A DNA stretch of 64,000 bases, taken from positions 263,999 through 327,998 of the forward strand of contig NZ_JACSQV010000001.1 of NCBI RefSeq assembly GCF_014836445.1, given 5' to 3'. The position numbers were made by a program, and so were the translations under genes. Shown one piece after another: positions 25,808 through 34,235 of this stretch. Within the stretch, counting starts at the first letter, position 1, and every line of letters begins with the position of its first letter. A model generated the notes under the pieces. That model was not told where the DNA came from, searched no databases, and was given only the letters and a program-made list of their open reading frames with translations. This stretch comes from Cellulomonas avistercoris. Lineage in GTDB: Bacteria > Actinomycetota > Actinomycetes > Actinomycetales > Cellulomonadaceae.

Positions 25808-26152
25808 CGGTCGCTCGACCGCAGGGACGCGGTCCGTCCCCGGACGTGTGCTGGTCGGTCCTGCCACCGCTGCTCGACCTCCGTGTCGACCGGCGCCACG
25901 AGGTACGGGCGTCCGGCATGCCGACACTCCCACCGCCGGCGGTCCCCGACGTGGGACCGGAGTCCCGGCCGCTGCTCCCGGGCCTCATCCCCCGGCCCGT
26001 CAGGGCCGGGGGTGCTGTCGTCGTGCGCCGGGATTGGCGCTAGGTTCCGTTATCTTGCGCACTCTCCTGGAACCCGTCGCGGCCCTGCGGAGACGGACGA
26101 CCCGTGAGACGCTCGACGGCGACCAGGCACCGTCGCCGACACGGAGGTCCCG
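25808..26152. promoter_or_regulatory. Divergent region between sdhC and the DUF2231 gene, with a strong hairpin
   Basis: These 345 bases separate two divergent genes. The striking element is a perfect 10-bp hairpin at 25989-25998/26003-26012 with a GTCA loop, about 180 bases upstream of sdhC. Near 26049 is an AT-richer patch TTATCT that could be a -10 box for the plus strand. GGAGGT (26143-26148) is the ribosome-binding site of the DUF2231 gene. No convincing small gene is present. Confidence 0.5.
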
Positions 26153-26784
26153 ATGACCCGCACCGACGACCAGTCCCCCGCCCTGCGAGCGGTCCGCGCC
26201 CTTGAGGACAGCACTGCCCTCGACCCGTCGTCGAGCGCGTGCGGCCCGTGGTGGCCGACCTGCTCGAACGCCGTCCCGGGCTCGCGGCGCTCCTGCACGG
26301 ACGCCCCCTGGGGCACGCGCTGCACCCGCTCATGACGGACGCGCCCATCGCGCTGTGGTCCAGCGCCGTCGTGCTCGACCTCACGGGCGGCCCGTCGGCC
26401 CGCCCGCACGCCGATCGCCTTCTCGGGCTGGGCGTCCTCGCGGCACTGCCCACGTCGCTGACGGGTCTGGCCGACTGGTCGGCGTCGGGCCGGCGGACGC
26501 AGCGGGTGGGGGCGGCCCACGCCGTCCTGAACTCCGCCGCGCTGGCGCTGTACGCCACCTCCTGGGTGCTGCGCCGGCGCGGCTCGCGCGGCGCGGGCGT
26601 CGCGGCCTCGCTCGCGGCCACCGGCGCGGTGGGTGTGAGCGGCTACCTCGGCGGTCACATGACGTCGCGTCTCGGCGCACCGCCCCGCGGGCTCAGCGGA
26701 CCGCCGACCACCCGCGCGACGCCCGACGGCGACGAGGCAGAGGTCGGCGCGGACCCGGGAGACGGCGCCGTGACGACCGCCTGA
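26153..26784 (+). pseudogene. DUF2231 membrane protein gene with an apparent one-base frameshift
   Basis: The strong ribosome-binding site GGAGGT and ATG 26153 open a frame encoding MTRTDDQSPALRAVRALEDS and then TALDP, typical of DUF2231 N-termini. At about 26224 the reading must shift by one base to continue VVERVRPVVADLLERRPG, LLHGRPLGHALHPLMTDAPIALW and four membrane segments. In the original frame translation runs on to a stop at 26335. A GTG at 26239 could restart the second frame (181 aa) but has no ribosome-binding site and lacks the N-terminal helix. Either one base is missing from the sequence, or the gene is recently damaged, or it is rescued by frameshifting. Family function is unknown; it is usually a small integral membrane protein. 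Confidence 0.75.
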
Positions 26785-26817
26785 CGCGCCGCGAGCGCGA
26801 CGTCACGCCCGCAACCG

Positions 26818-27537
26818 TCACACCCCCCGGTCCGTGGCCCCTGCTCCCCCGCCCCGCGCGAGCAGCGCGCGGACCTCGTCGTCCGACGGCGGGTCGAAGT
26901 CGGCGTAGGCCTGCCCGACCGCACGGAACGGTGCCGGTCGCCGGACGCACACCACGTCGTCGGCGACACGTGCCAGCGCCGCGCAGCCGCCGTCGGAGCC
27001 CACGGGTACCGCGACGACCACACGAGCCGGTGCGAGGCCGCGCACGGCAGCGACTGCGGCACGCATCGTCGCACCCGTGGCCAGACCGTCGTCGACCAGC
27101 AGGACGACCCGTCCCGCCAGCCGCGGTGCGGGGCGCCCGCCGCGGTACGCGGCCTCCCGGCGGTGCAGCTCGACGAGCTCCCGGCGGCGGGCGCGGTCCA
27201 GGTCGTCGAGCGTGACGTGCGCACGGGCCCGGACGCGCTCCTCGTGCACCAGCTCGACCGTCGCGCCGATGCCCGCGATCGCACCCATGGCGACCTCGGG
27301 GTGTCCCGGCACGCCCAGCTTGCGCACCACCAGCACGTCCAGCGGGGCGCCGAGCCGCGCCGCGAGCGGTGCCGCGACGGGCACGCCGCCACGCGGCAGC
27401 GCCAGGACCACGACGCGCGGGTCGTCCTCGTACGCCGTCAGGTGGTGCGACAGGACGACGCCCGCCGCGGCACGGTCGGCGAACGGCGCGCTCCCTGCCG
27501 ACACGTCCACCGTGCACCCCGACGCCGGCGGCGGCAT
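26818..27537 (-). CDS. Phosphoribosyltransferase-family protein
   Basis: 239 aa from ATG 27537. Type I PRTase fold with the PRPP loop VVLLVDDGLATGATMRAAV, a preceding VLALPRGGVPVAAPLAARLGAPLDVLVVRKLG segment and GHPEVAMGAIA. Stand-alone enzymes of this subgroup (often next to dienelactone-hydrolase-like or stress genes) have no firmly known substrate. It follows the DUF899 gene by ten bases on the same strand, so they are probably co-transcribed. The start is weakly supported. Confidence 0.85.
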   Translation of the reverse strand: MPPPASGCTVDVSAGSAPFADRAAAGVVLSHHLTAYEDDPRVVVLALPRGGVPVAAPLAARLGAPLDVLVVRKLGVPGHPEVAMGAIAGIGATVELVHEERVRARAHVTLDDLDRARRRELVELHRREAAYRGGRPAPRLAGRVVLLVDDGLATGATMRAAVAAVRGLAPARVVVAVPVGSDGGCAALARVADDVVCVRRPAPFRAVGQAYADFDPPSDDEVRALLARGGGAGATDRGV

Positions 27538-27547
27538 CTCGGGGACG

Positions 27548-28330
27548 TCAGTGGTGGTCGCCGTGCCGGCCGAGCGTCTCGACCGGGCCGGCACCCGGGC
27601 GCGTCCACTGGGGTACCGGTCGGCCGGTCGGACCCCAGGTCGCCTCGCCGTCGGCGTCCGTGCGCCAGTACCAGCACGGGCCGTTCCCCTCGGGCCACCC
27701 CTCGGGGCTCTCCTGCCAGGCCTCGCCCCGTCCGTACGGGGTCAGGTCGAGCAGCGCGAACGACGGCCCGGCGACCTCGGTGCCGCGACCGGTCGTGGAG
27801 TACGTGAGGTAGGCGCGGTCGCCGTCGCGCAGGAAGCACGTGAGCCGGCCCATGTCGCCGCCGATCGGCGGCGCCACGTCACGCACCGAGTACCACGGCT
27901 GGGTGTAGCCCATGAAGTCGAGGTACGGCTTGACCTCGCCCCACCGACCGGTCGTCAGGATCGCGAACGAGACGCCCCGGGCCTGGAGGTAGACAGCGTC
28001 CTTCTGCTGCCACGCCGTGACGGTGCAGCCCTCGCACTGCCCCTGGTGAGGGGCGCCGTCGTGCCACATGTGCTGGTAGACGAGGAGCTCGTCGCGGCCC
28101 TCGAAGAGGTCGAGGAACGGCACGGGGCCCTGCGCGCCGACGACCTCGACGTCGCCGTCCACCTCCACCATCGGCAGGCGCCGACGTGCGGCCGCGAGCG
28201 CGTCGCCCTCCCGGGTGTGCGCCTTCTCGCGGACGAGGAGCTCGTCGCGCGCGGCCTGCCAGGTGGCGAGGTCGACGACGGGGGGCCGCCCGGTCGCGGG
28301 GGCGGTCGGGTGCTCGTGCGTGGTGGTCAT
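27548..28330 (-). CDS. DUF899 thioredoxin-like protein
   Basis: 260 aa. The thioredoxin-like core of the DUF899 family is seen in FEGRDELLVYQHMWHDGAPHQGQCEGCTVTAW (a CxxC-like pair), FAILTTGRWGEV and GMTQPWYS-like GYTQPWYSVRD, ending in the conserved YSTTGRGTE. The biochemical role is not established. It diverges from the Nit1C-type cluster and may share its control region. Confidence 0.88.
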   Translation of the reverse strand: MTTTHEHPTAPATGRPPVVDLATWQAARDELLVREKAHTREGDALAAARRRLPMVEVDGDVEVVGAQGPVPFLDLFEGRDELLVYQHMWHDGAPHQGQCEGCTVTAWQQKDAVYLQARGVSFAILTTGRWGEVKPYLDFMGYTQPWYSVRDVAPPIGGDMGRLTCFLRDGDRAYLTYSTTGRGTEVAGPSFALLDLTPYGRGEAWQESPEGWPEGNGPCWYWRTDADGEATWGPTGRPVPQWTRPGAGPVETLGRHGDHH

Positions 28331-28536
28331 GGTCTCTCCGCGACGTGGGAGCGGACGCCGGGGGTCCGGCGTCCTGGGTCACCTGTACTGACGCGGCCCG
28401 GTGCCCGAACTCATCGCGCGGCACCCGTCGCGAGAAGCGGTGCCGCGACACATGCCGGACACGAAGTGCGCAAGACGTCACGAGATCGTCTTCCCGCCGG
28501 AACCAGGGCGAAAGAGACGCCCTCTTCACTGGTCGC
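28331..28536. promoter_or_regulatory. Divergent control region of the Nit1C-type cluster with inverted repeats
   Basis: Two inverted repeats stand out: CGCGGCACC (28417-28425) with GGTGCCGCG (28439-28447), 13 bases apart, and AAGACG (28472-28477) with CGTCTT (28487-28492), nine bases apart. A shorter AAGAG/CTCTT pair (28512-28526) lies just before the radical SAM start. The region must hold promoters for both the DUF899 and the cluster transcripts, so these are candidate operators. I looked for a GlnR box and did not find one. Confidence 0.5.
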
Positions 28537-29604
28537 ATGTCGCCGACCGACCAGCTCTCGACCCGGGTGAGCATCGCGCTCCTCGGGGTGCGCAGCGAGG
28601 CCCCCGTCCGCCGTCAGGGCGGCGCGGGGCCGAGCGACGACGGACACTTCGTCATCGGTGGTGCCGGGGCCGCGATCCCGATCGACCCGACCAGCCCCTA
28701 CGTCGTCCGCGCGGGCCGGCTGACGCTCGACGGTGCCGACCTGGGGATGGACGTGGCGCCCGTGGCCCGCCCGCGGTTCTACGACCTGTCGACGTCCGAC
28801 GGGACGCCGTACGACAGGATCGCCCGGCTGCACGGCAAGGACGTGCTGGCGACCACCGTCGTGCAGACGTGCGTCCGGTACGACGAGAGCGAGCGCTGCC
28901 GGTTCTGCGCGATCGAGGCGTCCCTGGCGTCGGGGAGCACGGTCGCGGTCAAGACGCCGGCGATGCTCGCCGAGGTCGCACGCGCGGCGCGGGACCTGGA
29001 CGGCGTGTCGCAGATGGTCATGACGACCGGCACGTCCAACGGCCGTGACCGCGGCGCCACGCACCTGGCGCGGTGCGTGCGGGCGGTCAAGGAGGCCGTC
29101 CCCGAGCTCGAGATCCAGGTGCAGTGCGAGCCTCCCGGTGACCTGCGGACCCTGACGGACCTGTACGACGCGGGTGCGCGCTCGATCGGCATCCACGTCG
29201 AGTCGATGGATGACGACGTGCGACGACGGTGGATGCCGGGCAAGTCGACGGTGCCGCTCGAGGAGTACCGCACGGCGTGGCGTGAGGCCGTGCGGGTGTT
29301 CGGCCGCAACCAGGTCTCGACGTACCTGCTCGTGGGCCTGGGCGAGGACCCCGACGACCTGGTCACGGCCGCCGCGGAGCTCGTGGAGATGGGCGTGTAC
29401 CCGTTCGTCGTCCCGTTCCGACCGCTCGCCGGCACCCTCGCCACCGAGGTCGACCACGTGCCGGCGCCGGGCCGGGGGGTGGTGGCCGACGTCACCGCCC
29501 GCGTCGCGGGGCTGCTGCGGGCGGCGGGCATGCGGGGCTCCGACCAGGCGGCCGGGTGCGCCGCGTGCGGCGCGTGCAGCGCGCTGTCGACGGCGGGGGG
29601 CTGA
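28537..29604 (+). CDS. Radical SAM protein, MSMEG_0568 / Sll0785 family
   Basis: 355 aa from ATG 28537; a GTG at 28567 is also possible because no good ribosome-binding site precedes either. The cluster-binding segment reads VVQTCVRYDESERCRFCAIEAS, a long-spaced variant of the CxxxCxxC motif, followed by a (beta/alpha) barrel and a Cys-rich C-terminus GCAACGACSA-like (AAGCAACGACS-type CAACGAC near the end) that could bind another iron-sulfur cluster. This family is confined to Nit1C-type clusters next to a nitrilase and a GNAT/AIR-synthase-like protein; its reaction is not known. It is the first gene of nine co-directional genes. Confidence 0.9.
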   Translation: MSPTDQLSTRVSIALLGVRSEAPVRRQGGAGPSDDGHFVIGGAGAAIPIDPTSPYVVRAGRLTLDGADLGMDVAPVARPRFYDLSTSDGTPYDRIARLHGKDVLATTVVQTCVRYDESERCRFCAIEASLASGSTVAVKTPAMLAEVARAARDLDGVSQMVMTTGTSNGRDRGATHLARCVRAVKEAVPELEIQVQCEPPGDLRTLTDLYDAGARSIGIHVESMDDDVRRRWMPGKSTVPLEEYRTAWREAVRVFGRNQVSTYLLVGLGEDPDDLVTAAAELVEMGVYPFVVPFRPLAGTLATEVDHVPAPGRGVVADVTARVAGLLRAAGMRGSDQAAGCAACGACSALSTAGG

Positions 29605-29605
29605 C

Positions 29606-31054
29606 GTGCTCGACGTGCCCACGCTCTCCGGGTCCGTGCTCCCGCGGACCGTCCCTGCCGCTGCGTGGACCGTGCGCCGGGCCGCGGCGCGGCACGTCGC
29701 GGCCTACCGCGCGCTGCGCCGCGAGGTCTTCGTCGACGAGCAGGGGCTCTTCGCGGTCGACGACGCGGACGGTGTCGACGACGACCCGCGCACCGAGGTG
29801 CTCGTCGCCGTCGACCCCGCGGGGCGGGTCCTGGGTGGCGTGCGGCTGGCGCCGGCGGCCGAGGCGCTCGCCGCCTCGGGGCGCGACCTGGGCTGGTGGA
29901 CGGGGAGCCGGCTGGTGGTGGCTCGCGGTGCCCGCGGAGCCGGTGGGATCGGTGCGGCCCTCGTGCGCGCCGCCTGCGTCCGGGCCACGGAGCTCGGCGT
30001 CCTGCGGTTCGAGGCGACGGTGCAGGTGCGTAACCGCGTCCTCTTCGAGCGCCTGGGCTGGCAGGCCTGGGCGGCGTGCGACGTGCAGGGCAGCCCGCAC
30101 GTCCGCATGCGCTGGCCCGTCACGCGGGTCGCCGACCTGGTCCGCTCGACGAAGTCGGCACTCGCCTCGGTGCTCGGCCCCCTGGCGGCCGACGTCGGCA
30201 CGGTCCTGCCGGTCGGCACGCTCGGCGGTGCGGGCTTCCGCGGTGACGACGGCGCACCGGTCCCCGGCACTGACCTGGTCGCCGCGTGCGACGCGATCCT
30301 GCCCGCGCTGCTCGAGCGCGACCCGGAGTGGGCCGGCTGGTGCGCGGTGCTCGTCAACGTCAACGACCTCACGGCGATGGGGGCGCACCCCGTGGGTCTG
30401 CTCGACGCGCTCGGGGCCCCCACCGAGTCGTTCGCCCGCCGCGTCATGAACGGTGTGCGCAGCGCCGCCCAGGCGTGGGGGGTCCCCGTCCTCGGCGGGC
30501 ACACCCAGCTCGGCGTGCCGGCCGCGCTGTCGGTGACGGCCCTGGGACGGACCGACCGTCCGGTGCCCGGCGGCGGCGGCCACCCCGGCGACGCGCTGTC
30601 GCTGACGGCGGACCTGACCGGGCGGTGGCGTCGCGGGTTCGAGGGGCGGCAGTGGGACTCGACCTCGGCGCGCGGCGCCGCCGACCTGCGGCACCTGGCC
30701 ACGGCCGTCGCGCGCGCCGCACCGCGTGCGGCCAAGGACGTGTCCATGGCCGGGGTCGTGGGGACCACCGCGATGCTCGCCGAGGCCTCGGGCACGGGTG
30801 CCGAGATCGAGGTCGACCGCGTCCCGACGCCCGCGAGCGCCGCCACCGGCGACTGGCTGACCTGCTTCCCCGGCTTCGGGATGCTCACGGCCGACGAGCC
30901 GCACACCTCGCGCATGCCGGCCGCCGTCGGGGCGCTCGCGGCGTCCGCCGAGTGCGGGCGGCTGACGGTCGAGCCGGGCGTGCGGCTGCGGTGGCCCGAC
31001 GGCGCCGTCACGACGGCCGTCCCGGGCGCCGCCACGGGCCTGGGCGCCGCCTGA
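29606..31054 (+). CDS. Fused GNAT acetyltransferase / AIR synthase-related protein (MSMEG_0567 type)
   Basis: 482 aa from GTG 29606, one base after the radical SAM stop. Residues about 18-165 are a GNAT domain with the acetyl-CoA loop VARGARGAGGIGAALVRAA; residues about 175-482 resemble AIR synthase/PurM-like ATP-binding proteins, with VNVNDLTAMGAHPVGLLDAL and VLGGHTQLGVPAALSVTALG. In Synechocystis the halves are separate (sll0786, sll0787); here they are one chain, as in mycobacteria. An acyl transfer plus ATP-driven activation is implied, substrate unknown. Confidence 0.9.
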   Translation: MLDVPTLSGSVLPRTVPAAAWTVRRAAARHVAAYRALRREVFVDEQGLFAVDDADGVDDDPRTEVLVAVDPAGRVLGGVRLAPAAEALAASGRDLGWWTGSRLVVARGARGAGGIGAALVRAACVRATELGVLRFEATVQVRNRVLFERLGWQAWAACDVQGSPHVRMRWPVTRVADLVRSTKSALASVLGPLAADVGTVLPVGTLGGAGFRGDDGAPVPGTDLVAACDAILPALLERDPEWAGWCAVLVNVNDLTAMGAHPVGLLDALGAPTESFARRVMNGVRSAAQAWGVPVLGGHTQLGVPAALSVTALGRTDRPVPGGGGHPGDALSLTADLTGRWRRGFEGRQWDSTSARGAADLRHLATAVARAAPRAAKDVSMAGVVGTTAMLAEASGTGAEIEVDRVPTPASAATGDWLTCFPGFGMLTADEPHTSRMPAAVGALAASAECGRLTVEPGVRLRWPDGAVTTAVPGAATGLGAA

Positions 31055-31128
31055 GCGCCCGACCACCTACCCGCCGGTGGCGTCCGCCGCCGGTCGTCCC
31101 CCCGCCGTCCCCACCCAGGAGGAGCACC

Positions 31129-31650
31129 ATGCCGTTCGACGAGCAGATCCAGGCCAACATCGAGGCGTCGCTCGCGGAGATCCCGCACCCGTCGTTGCCG
31201 AAGGGCACCAACCTGTACGGCTCGACCAAGATCTTCCCCGACTACCAGGCGCAGGAGGGTGAGTCGTACTTCACTCTCGTGCACGGCATCCCGCACGAGT
31301 CCTCGGTGAGCTTCGTCGCGATCCTGCAGGCGACGCGTGCGCTGCGCAAGGGCTTCGAGTCGGCCATCTACTTCTACGGGCCGGGCACGCTGGCGTGCGC
31401 GGCGAACCGCGGCTTCCCGACCACGGGCGACGCGGGGTTCCCCGGTGAGCTCAACATGAACGGGTCGCTGGAGACGTTCATCGCCGAGGGGGGCACGGTG
31501 TTCTGCTGCCGCTTCGGGATGGCGCTGCACGGCATGCGCGAGGAGGACCTGCTCGCGGGTGTCGTCCCGGCGCACCCGCTGGACGTCCAGGACGCGCTGA
31601 TCCACTACGCGCGCAAGGGTGCGGTCATCAACTCGACGTACAACCTGTGA
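31129..31650 (+). CDS. Sll0783 / MSMEG_0572 family nitrogen-starvation protein
   Basis: 173 aa, ATG 31129 with a textbook AGGAGG six bases upstream, the strongest ribosome-binding site of the cluster, suggesting high expression. The whole protein matches this family: PHPSLPKGTNLYGSTKIFPDYQ, SVSFVAILQATRALRKGFESAIYFYGPG and GTVFCCRFGMALHG with adjacent Cys residues. In Synechocystis, Sll0783 is induced by nitrogen starvation and needed for polyhydroxybutyrate accumulation; its molecular activity is unknown. It sits directly before the nitrilase. Confidence 0.92.
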   Translation: MPFDEQIQANIEASLAEIPHPSLPKGTNLYGSTKIFPDYQAQEGESYFTLVHGIPHESSVSFVAILQATRALRKGFESAIYFYGPGTLACAANRGFPTTGDAGFPGELNMNGSLETFIAEGGTVFCCRFGMALHGMREEDLLAGVVPAHPLDVQDALIHYARKGAVINSTYNL

Positions 31651-31660
31651 GGGGCGCGTC

Positions 31661-32560
31661 GTGACCCTCACGGTCGCCGCGGTGTCGGCGAACTTCACAC
31701 GGGACCTGGAGCAGAACTTCGCGGTCGTCGAGCAGACGCTGGCGGACGCGCGCGCGGCGGGGGCGCGCCTGGTGGTCTTCCCGGAGGCGTCGATCGGCGG
31801 CTACCTGTCGTCGTTGGGCAACCACGGCGACACGGCGGGGGCGGAGCCCCGGTCGCTGCCGCCGGCGGTCCGGCTGGACGGGCCCGAGATCGCCCGCGTG
31901 CAGGCGCTGGCCGGGGACACGGTCGTCGTCATCGGCTTCTGCGAGCTCGGCGAGGACGGCGTGACGCGCTACAACGCGGCGGTCTGCCTGGACGGGACGC
32001 GCGTGTACGGCTCGTACCGCAAGGTGCACCAGCCGCTGGGCGAGGGTGCGTCGTACGCGGCGGGTGCGGGGTACCGGGCGTTCGACACCCCGGTGGGGCG
32101 TCTCGGGATGCAGATCTGCTACGACAAGGCGTTCCCGGAGGCCGCGCGCGTGCTGGCCCTGGACGGTGCGGAGATCATCGTCTCGCTGTCGGCGTGGCCG
32201 GCGGCGCGCACCGCGACGGCCCAGGACCTGCAGGAGGACCGGTGGACGTACCGGTTCAACCTGTTCGACAGCGCGCGTGCGCTGGACAACCAGGTGTTCT
32301 GGATCGCGTCGAACCAGTCGGGCACGTTCGGCTCGCTGCGCTACGTGGCCAACAGCAAGGTCGTGGACCCGGGCGGCAACGTCCTCGCGACGACGCTGCT
32401 GGGTGCGGGGCTGGCGGTCGCGGAGATCGACGTGGAGGGCACGTTCCGGGCGATGCGGGCGGGGATGTTCCACCTGCGCGACCGGCGGCCCGACGCGTAC
32501 GGCCCGGTCACGGCCGTCGCGTCCCCGACGACCGTCCGGCGGGAGCACGCGCATGCCTGA
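31661..32560 (+). CDS. Nitrilase, Nit6803 / sll0784 (Nit1C) family
   Basis: 299 aa from GTG 31661 with GAGGGG six bases upstream. Carbon-nitrogen hydrolase fold with a complete triad: Glu42 in FPEASIGGY, Lys121 in YRKVH and Cys153 in MQICYDKAFPE. It would hydrolyse a nitrile to an acid and ammonia. Nit1C nitrilases have been tied genetically to cyanide assimilation in pseudomonads. It overlaps the next gene by eight bases. An inactive-looking paralogue lies two genes downstream. Confidence 0.94.
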   Translation: MTLTVAAVSANFTRDLEQNFAVVEQTLADARAAGARLVVFPEASIGGYLSSLGNHGDTAGAEPRSLPPAVRLDGPEIARVQALAGDTVVVIGFCELGEDGVTRYNAAVCLDGTRVYGSYRKVHQPLGEGASYAAGAGYRAFDTPVGRLGMQICYDKAFPEAARVLALDGAEIIVSLSAWPAARTATAQDLQEDRWTYRFNLFDSARALDNQVFWIASNQSGTFGSLRYVANSKVVDPGGNVLATTLLGAGLAVAEIDVEGTFRAMRAGMFHLRDRRPDAYGPVTAVASPTTVRREHAHA

Positions 32561-32888
32561 GATGACGTTCGAGCTGCGCTGGCCCGACGGCACGGGGACC
32601 TCGTGCTACTCCCCCAGCCTCGTGGTGTGGGACCACCTCGAGGTGGGTGCCGACTACGCGGTCGCGGAGCTCGTGGCGCGCACGTCGCGGGCGCTGGCGG
32701 AGGCGAGCGACCGGGTCCGCGAGCGCTACGGCCTGCGGTGCACGTCGGCGGCGCAGCAGCAGGCGCAGATCGAGGGGCTGGCGGCGCGGTTCGCCCCGGG
32801 GGCACCGGTGCGGGTGGTGCGGATGGCCCCGCCGCTGCCCGGTGCGGTGCGGGGCGTCGTCGCGGGTGCGCGTGGGGGTGCGACGTGA
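32553..32888 (+). CDS. MSMEG_0570 family protein
   Basis: 111 aa, ATG 32553. It starts MPEMTFELRWPDGTGTSCYSPSLVVWDHL and continues with SDRVRERYGLRCTSAAQQQAQIE, the pattern of the small MSMEG_0570 family found only beside this nitrilase cluster. The function is unknown. It overlaps the nitrilase stop by eight bases and the following flavoprotein by four (GTGA), so it is made in step with both, perhaps as a subunit. Confidence 0.88.
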   Translation: MPEMTFELRWPDGTGTSCYSPSLVVWDHLEVGADYAVAELVARTSRALAEASDRVRERYGLRCTSAAQQQAQIEGLAARFAPGAPVRVVRMAPPLPGAVRGVVAGARGGAT

Positions 32889-34204
32889 TCCGGGTCCGCG
32901 TCCGCGGGGGCGCGCACCACCGGGTGGTCGTGGTCGGTGGGGGTCAGGCGGGCCTGGCGCTGTCGCACGAGCTGGTGGCCCGCGGGGTGGACCACCTGGT
33001 GCTCGAGCGTGAGAGCGTCGCGCACGAGTGGCGTGACGGCCGGTGGGACGCCTTCACGCTGGTGACGCCGAACTGGCACTGCCGCCTGCCGGGCTACGCG
33101 TACGACGGGCCGGACCCGGACGGGTTCATGCGCCGCGACGAGGTCTACCGGTGGGTGCGGCGGTACGCGGACACGTTCGACGCTCCGGTGGCCGAGGGGG
33201 TGGCCGTGACGCGGCTCGCGCGGCGCGAGGGCGGCGGGTTCGTCGTGTCGACGTCCGCGGGGGTCGTCACGGCGGACGTCGTGGTCGCCGCGGTGGGCGG
33301 GTACCACCGGCCGGTGACGCCGGCGTGGGCGGGCGCGCTGCCGCCGGGGGTGGTGCAGGTGCACTCGCACCGGTACCGCAGCGCGGACCGGCTGCCCCCG
33401 GGCCCGGTGCTCGTGGTGGGCACGGGGCAGTCGGGGACGCAGATCGCGGAAGACCTGCTGCTGGCGGGCCGCGAGGTGCACCTGGCGGCGGGGCGCGCGC
33501 CGCGGGTGGCGCGTCGCTACCGGGGCCGGGACTGCATGACGTGGCTGGCCGAGATGGGCGTGTACGACGTGCCCGTCGCGGCCCGGGGCCTGGCCAAGCG
33601 CGAGTCGACGAACCACTACGTGACGGGGCGTGACGGCGGGCGGGACGTCGACCTGCGGGACTTCGCGCGGCGCGGCATGCACCTGTACGGGCGGGCGACG
33701 GGTGTCGGGCTGGACGCGTCGGGTGCGGCGGCGGTGACGTTCGCGCCGACGCTCGCGGCGGACCTGGACCACGCGGACGCCGTGGCGGAGTCGATCAAGG
33801 ACGACATCGACCGGCACGTCGCGGCCCATGGCATCAGCGCGCCGGTCGAGGCGCGGTACACCCCGGTGTGGCGGCCGGACGAGGAGCCCTCGTCGCTGCC
33901 GGTCGACCGGCTCGCCGCGGTCGTGTGGTCCGTCGGGTTCCGTGCCGACTGGTCCTGGCTCGGTCCGCTCGCGGGTGCGGTGCTGGACGACGAGGGCCAC
34001 CCGCGGCACGTCCGCGGCCTGAGCCCGGAGCCCGGCCTGGCGTTCCTGGGGCTGCCGTGGCAGCACACCTGGGGGTCGGGCCGGTTCCTCGGGGTGGCGG
34101 ACGACGCGCGGCACCTGGCGGAGCAGGTGGTCGCGGGCGGCTGGGCGGGCCCGGAGCCGCCCGCCGGGGCCGTGTCCGTGCCCGCGGGGGCGGTGGGCGG
34201 GTGA
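32885..34204 (+). CDS. FAD-dependent oxidoreductase, MSMEG_0569 family
   Basis: 439 aa from GTG 32885. FAD site VVVVGGGQAGLALSHEL near residues 14-30 and an NAD(P)H site VLVVGTGQSGTQIAEDLLL near 178-195, as in flavin monooxygenases; ESVAHEWRDGRWDAFTLVTPNWHCRLPG is a family block. It probably hydroxylates or oxidises the pathway intermediate. In cyanide assimilation, oxygenase activity has been reported alongside the nitrilase, but the link to this protein is an inference. Confidence 0.9.
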   Translation: MIRVRVRGGAHHRVVVVGGGQAGLALSHELVARGVDHLVLERESVAHEWRDGRWDAFTLVTPNWHCRLPGYAYDGPDPDGFMRRDEVYRWVRRYADTFDAPVAEGVAVTRLARREGGGFVVSTSAGVVTADVVVAAVGGYHRPVTPAWAGALPPGVVQVHSHRYRSADRLPPGPVLVVGTGQSGTQIAEDLLLAGREVHLAAGRAPRVARRYRGRDCMTWLAEMGVYDVPVAARGLAKRESTNHYVTGRDGGRDVDLRDFARRGMHLYGRATGVGLDASGAAAVTFAPTLAADLDHADAVAESIKDDIDRHVAAHGISAPVEARYTPVWRPDEEPSSLPVDRLAAVVWSVGFRADWSWLGPLAGAVLDDEGHPRHVRGLSPEPGLAFLGLPWQHTWGSGRFLGVADDARHLAEQVVAGGWAGPEPPAGAVSVPAGAVGG

Positions 34205-34235
34205 GCGAGCACGGCGCGGGCGTGGTGCGGCGGTG

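Noticed and set aside
26239..26784. Treating the DUF2231 gene as intact from the GTG at 26239
   Set aside because: No ribosome-binding site there, and a strong one with a family-typical N-terminus exists upstream in another frame.
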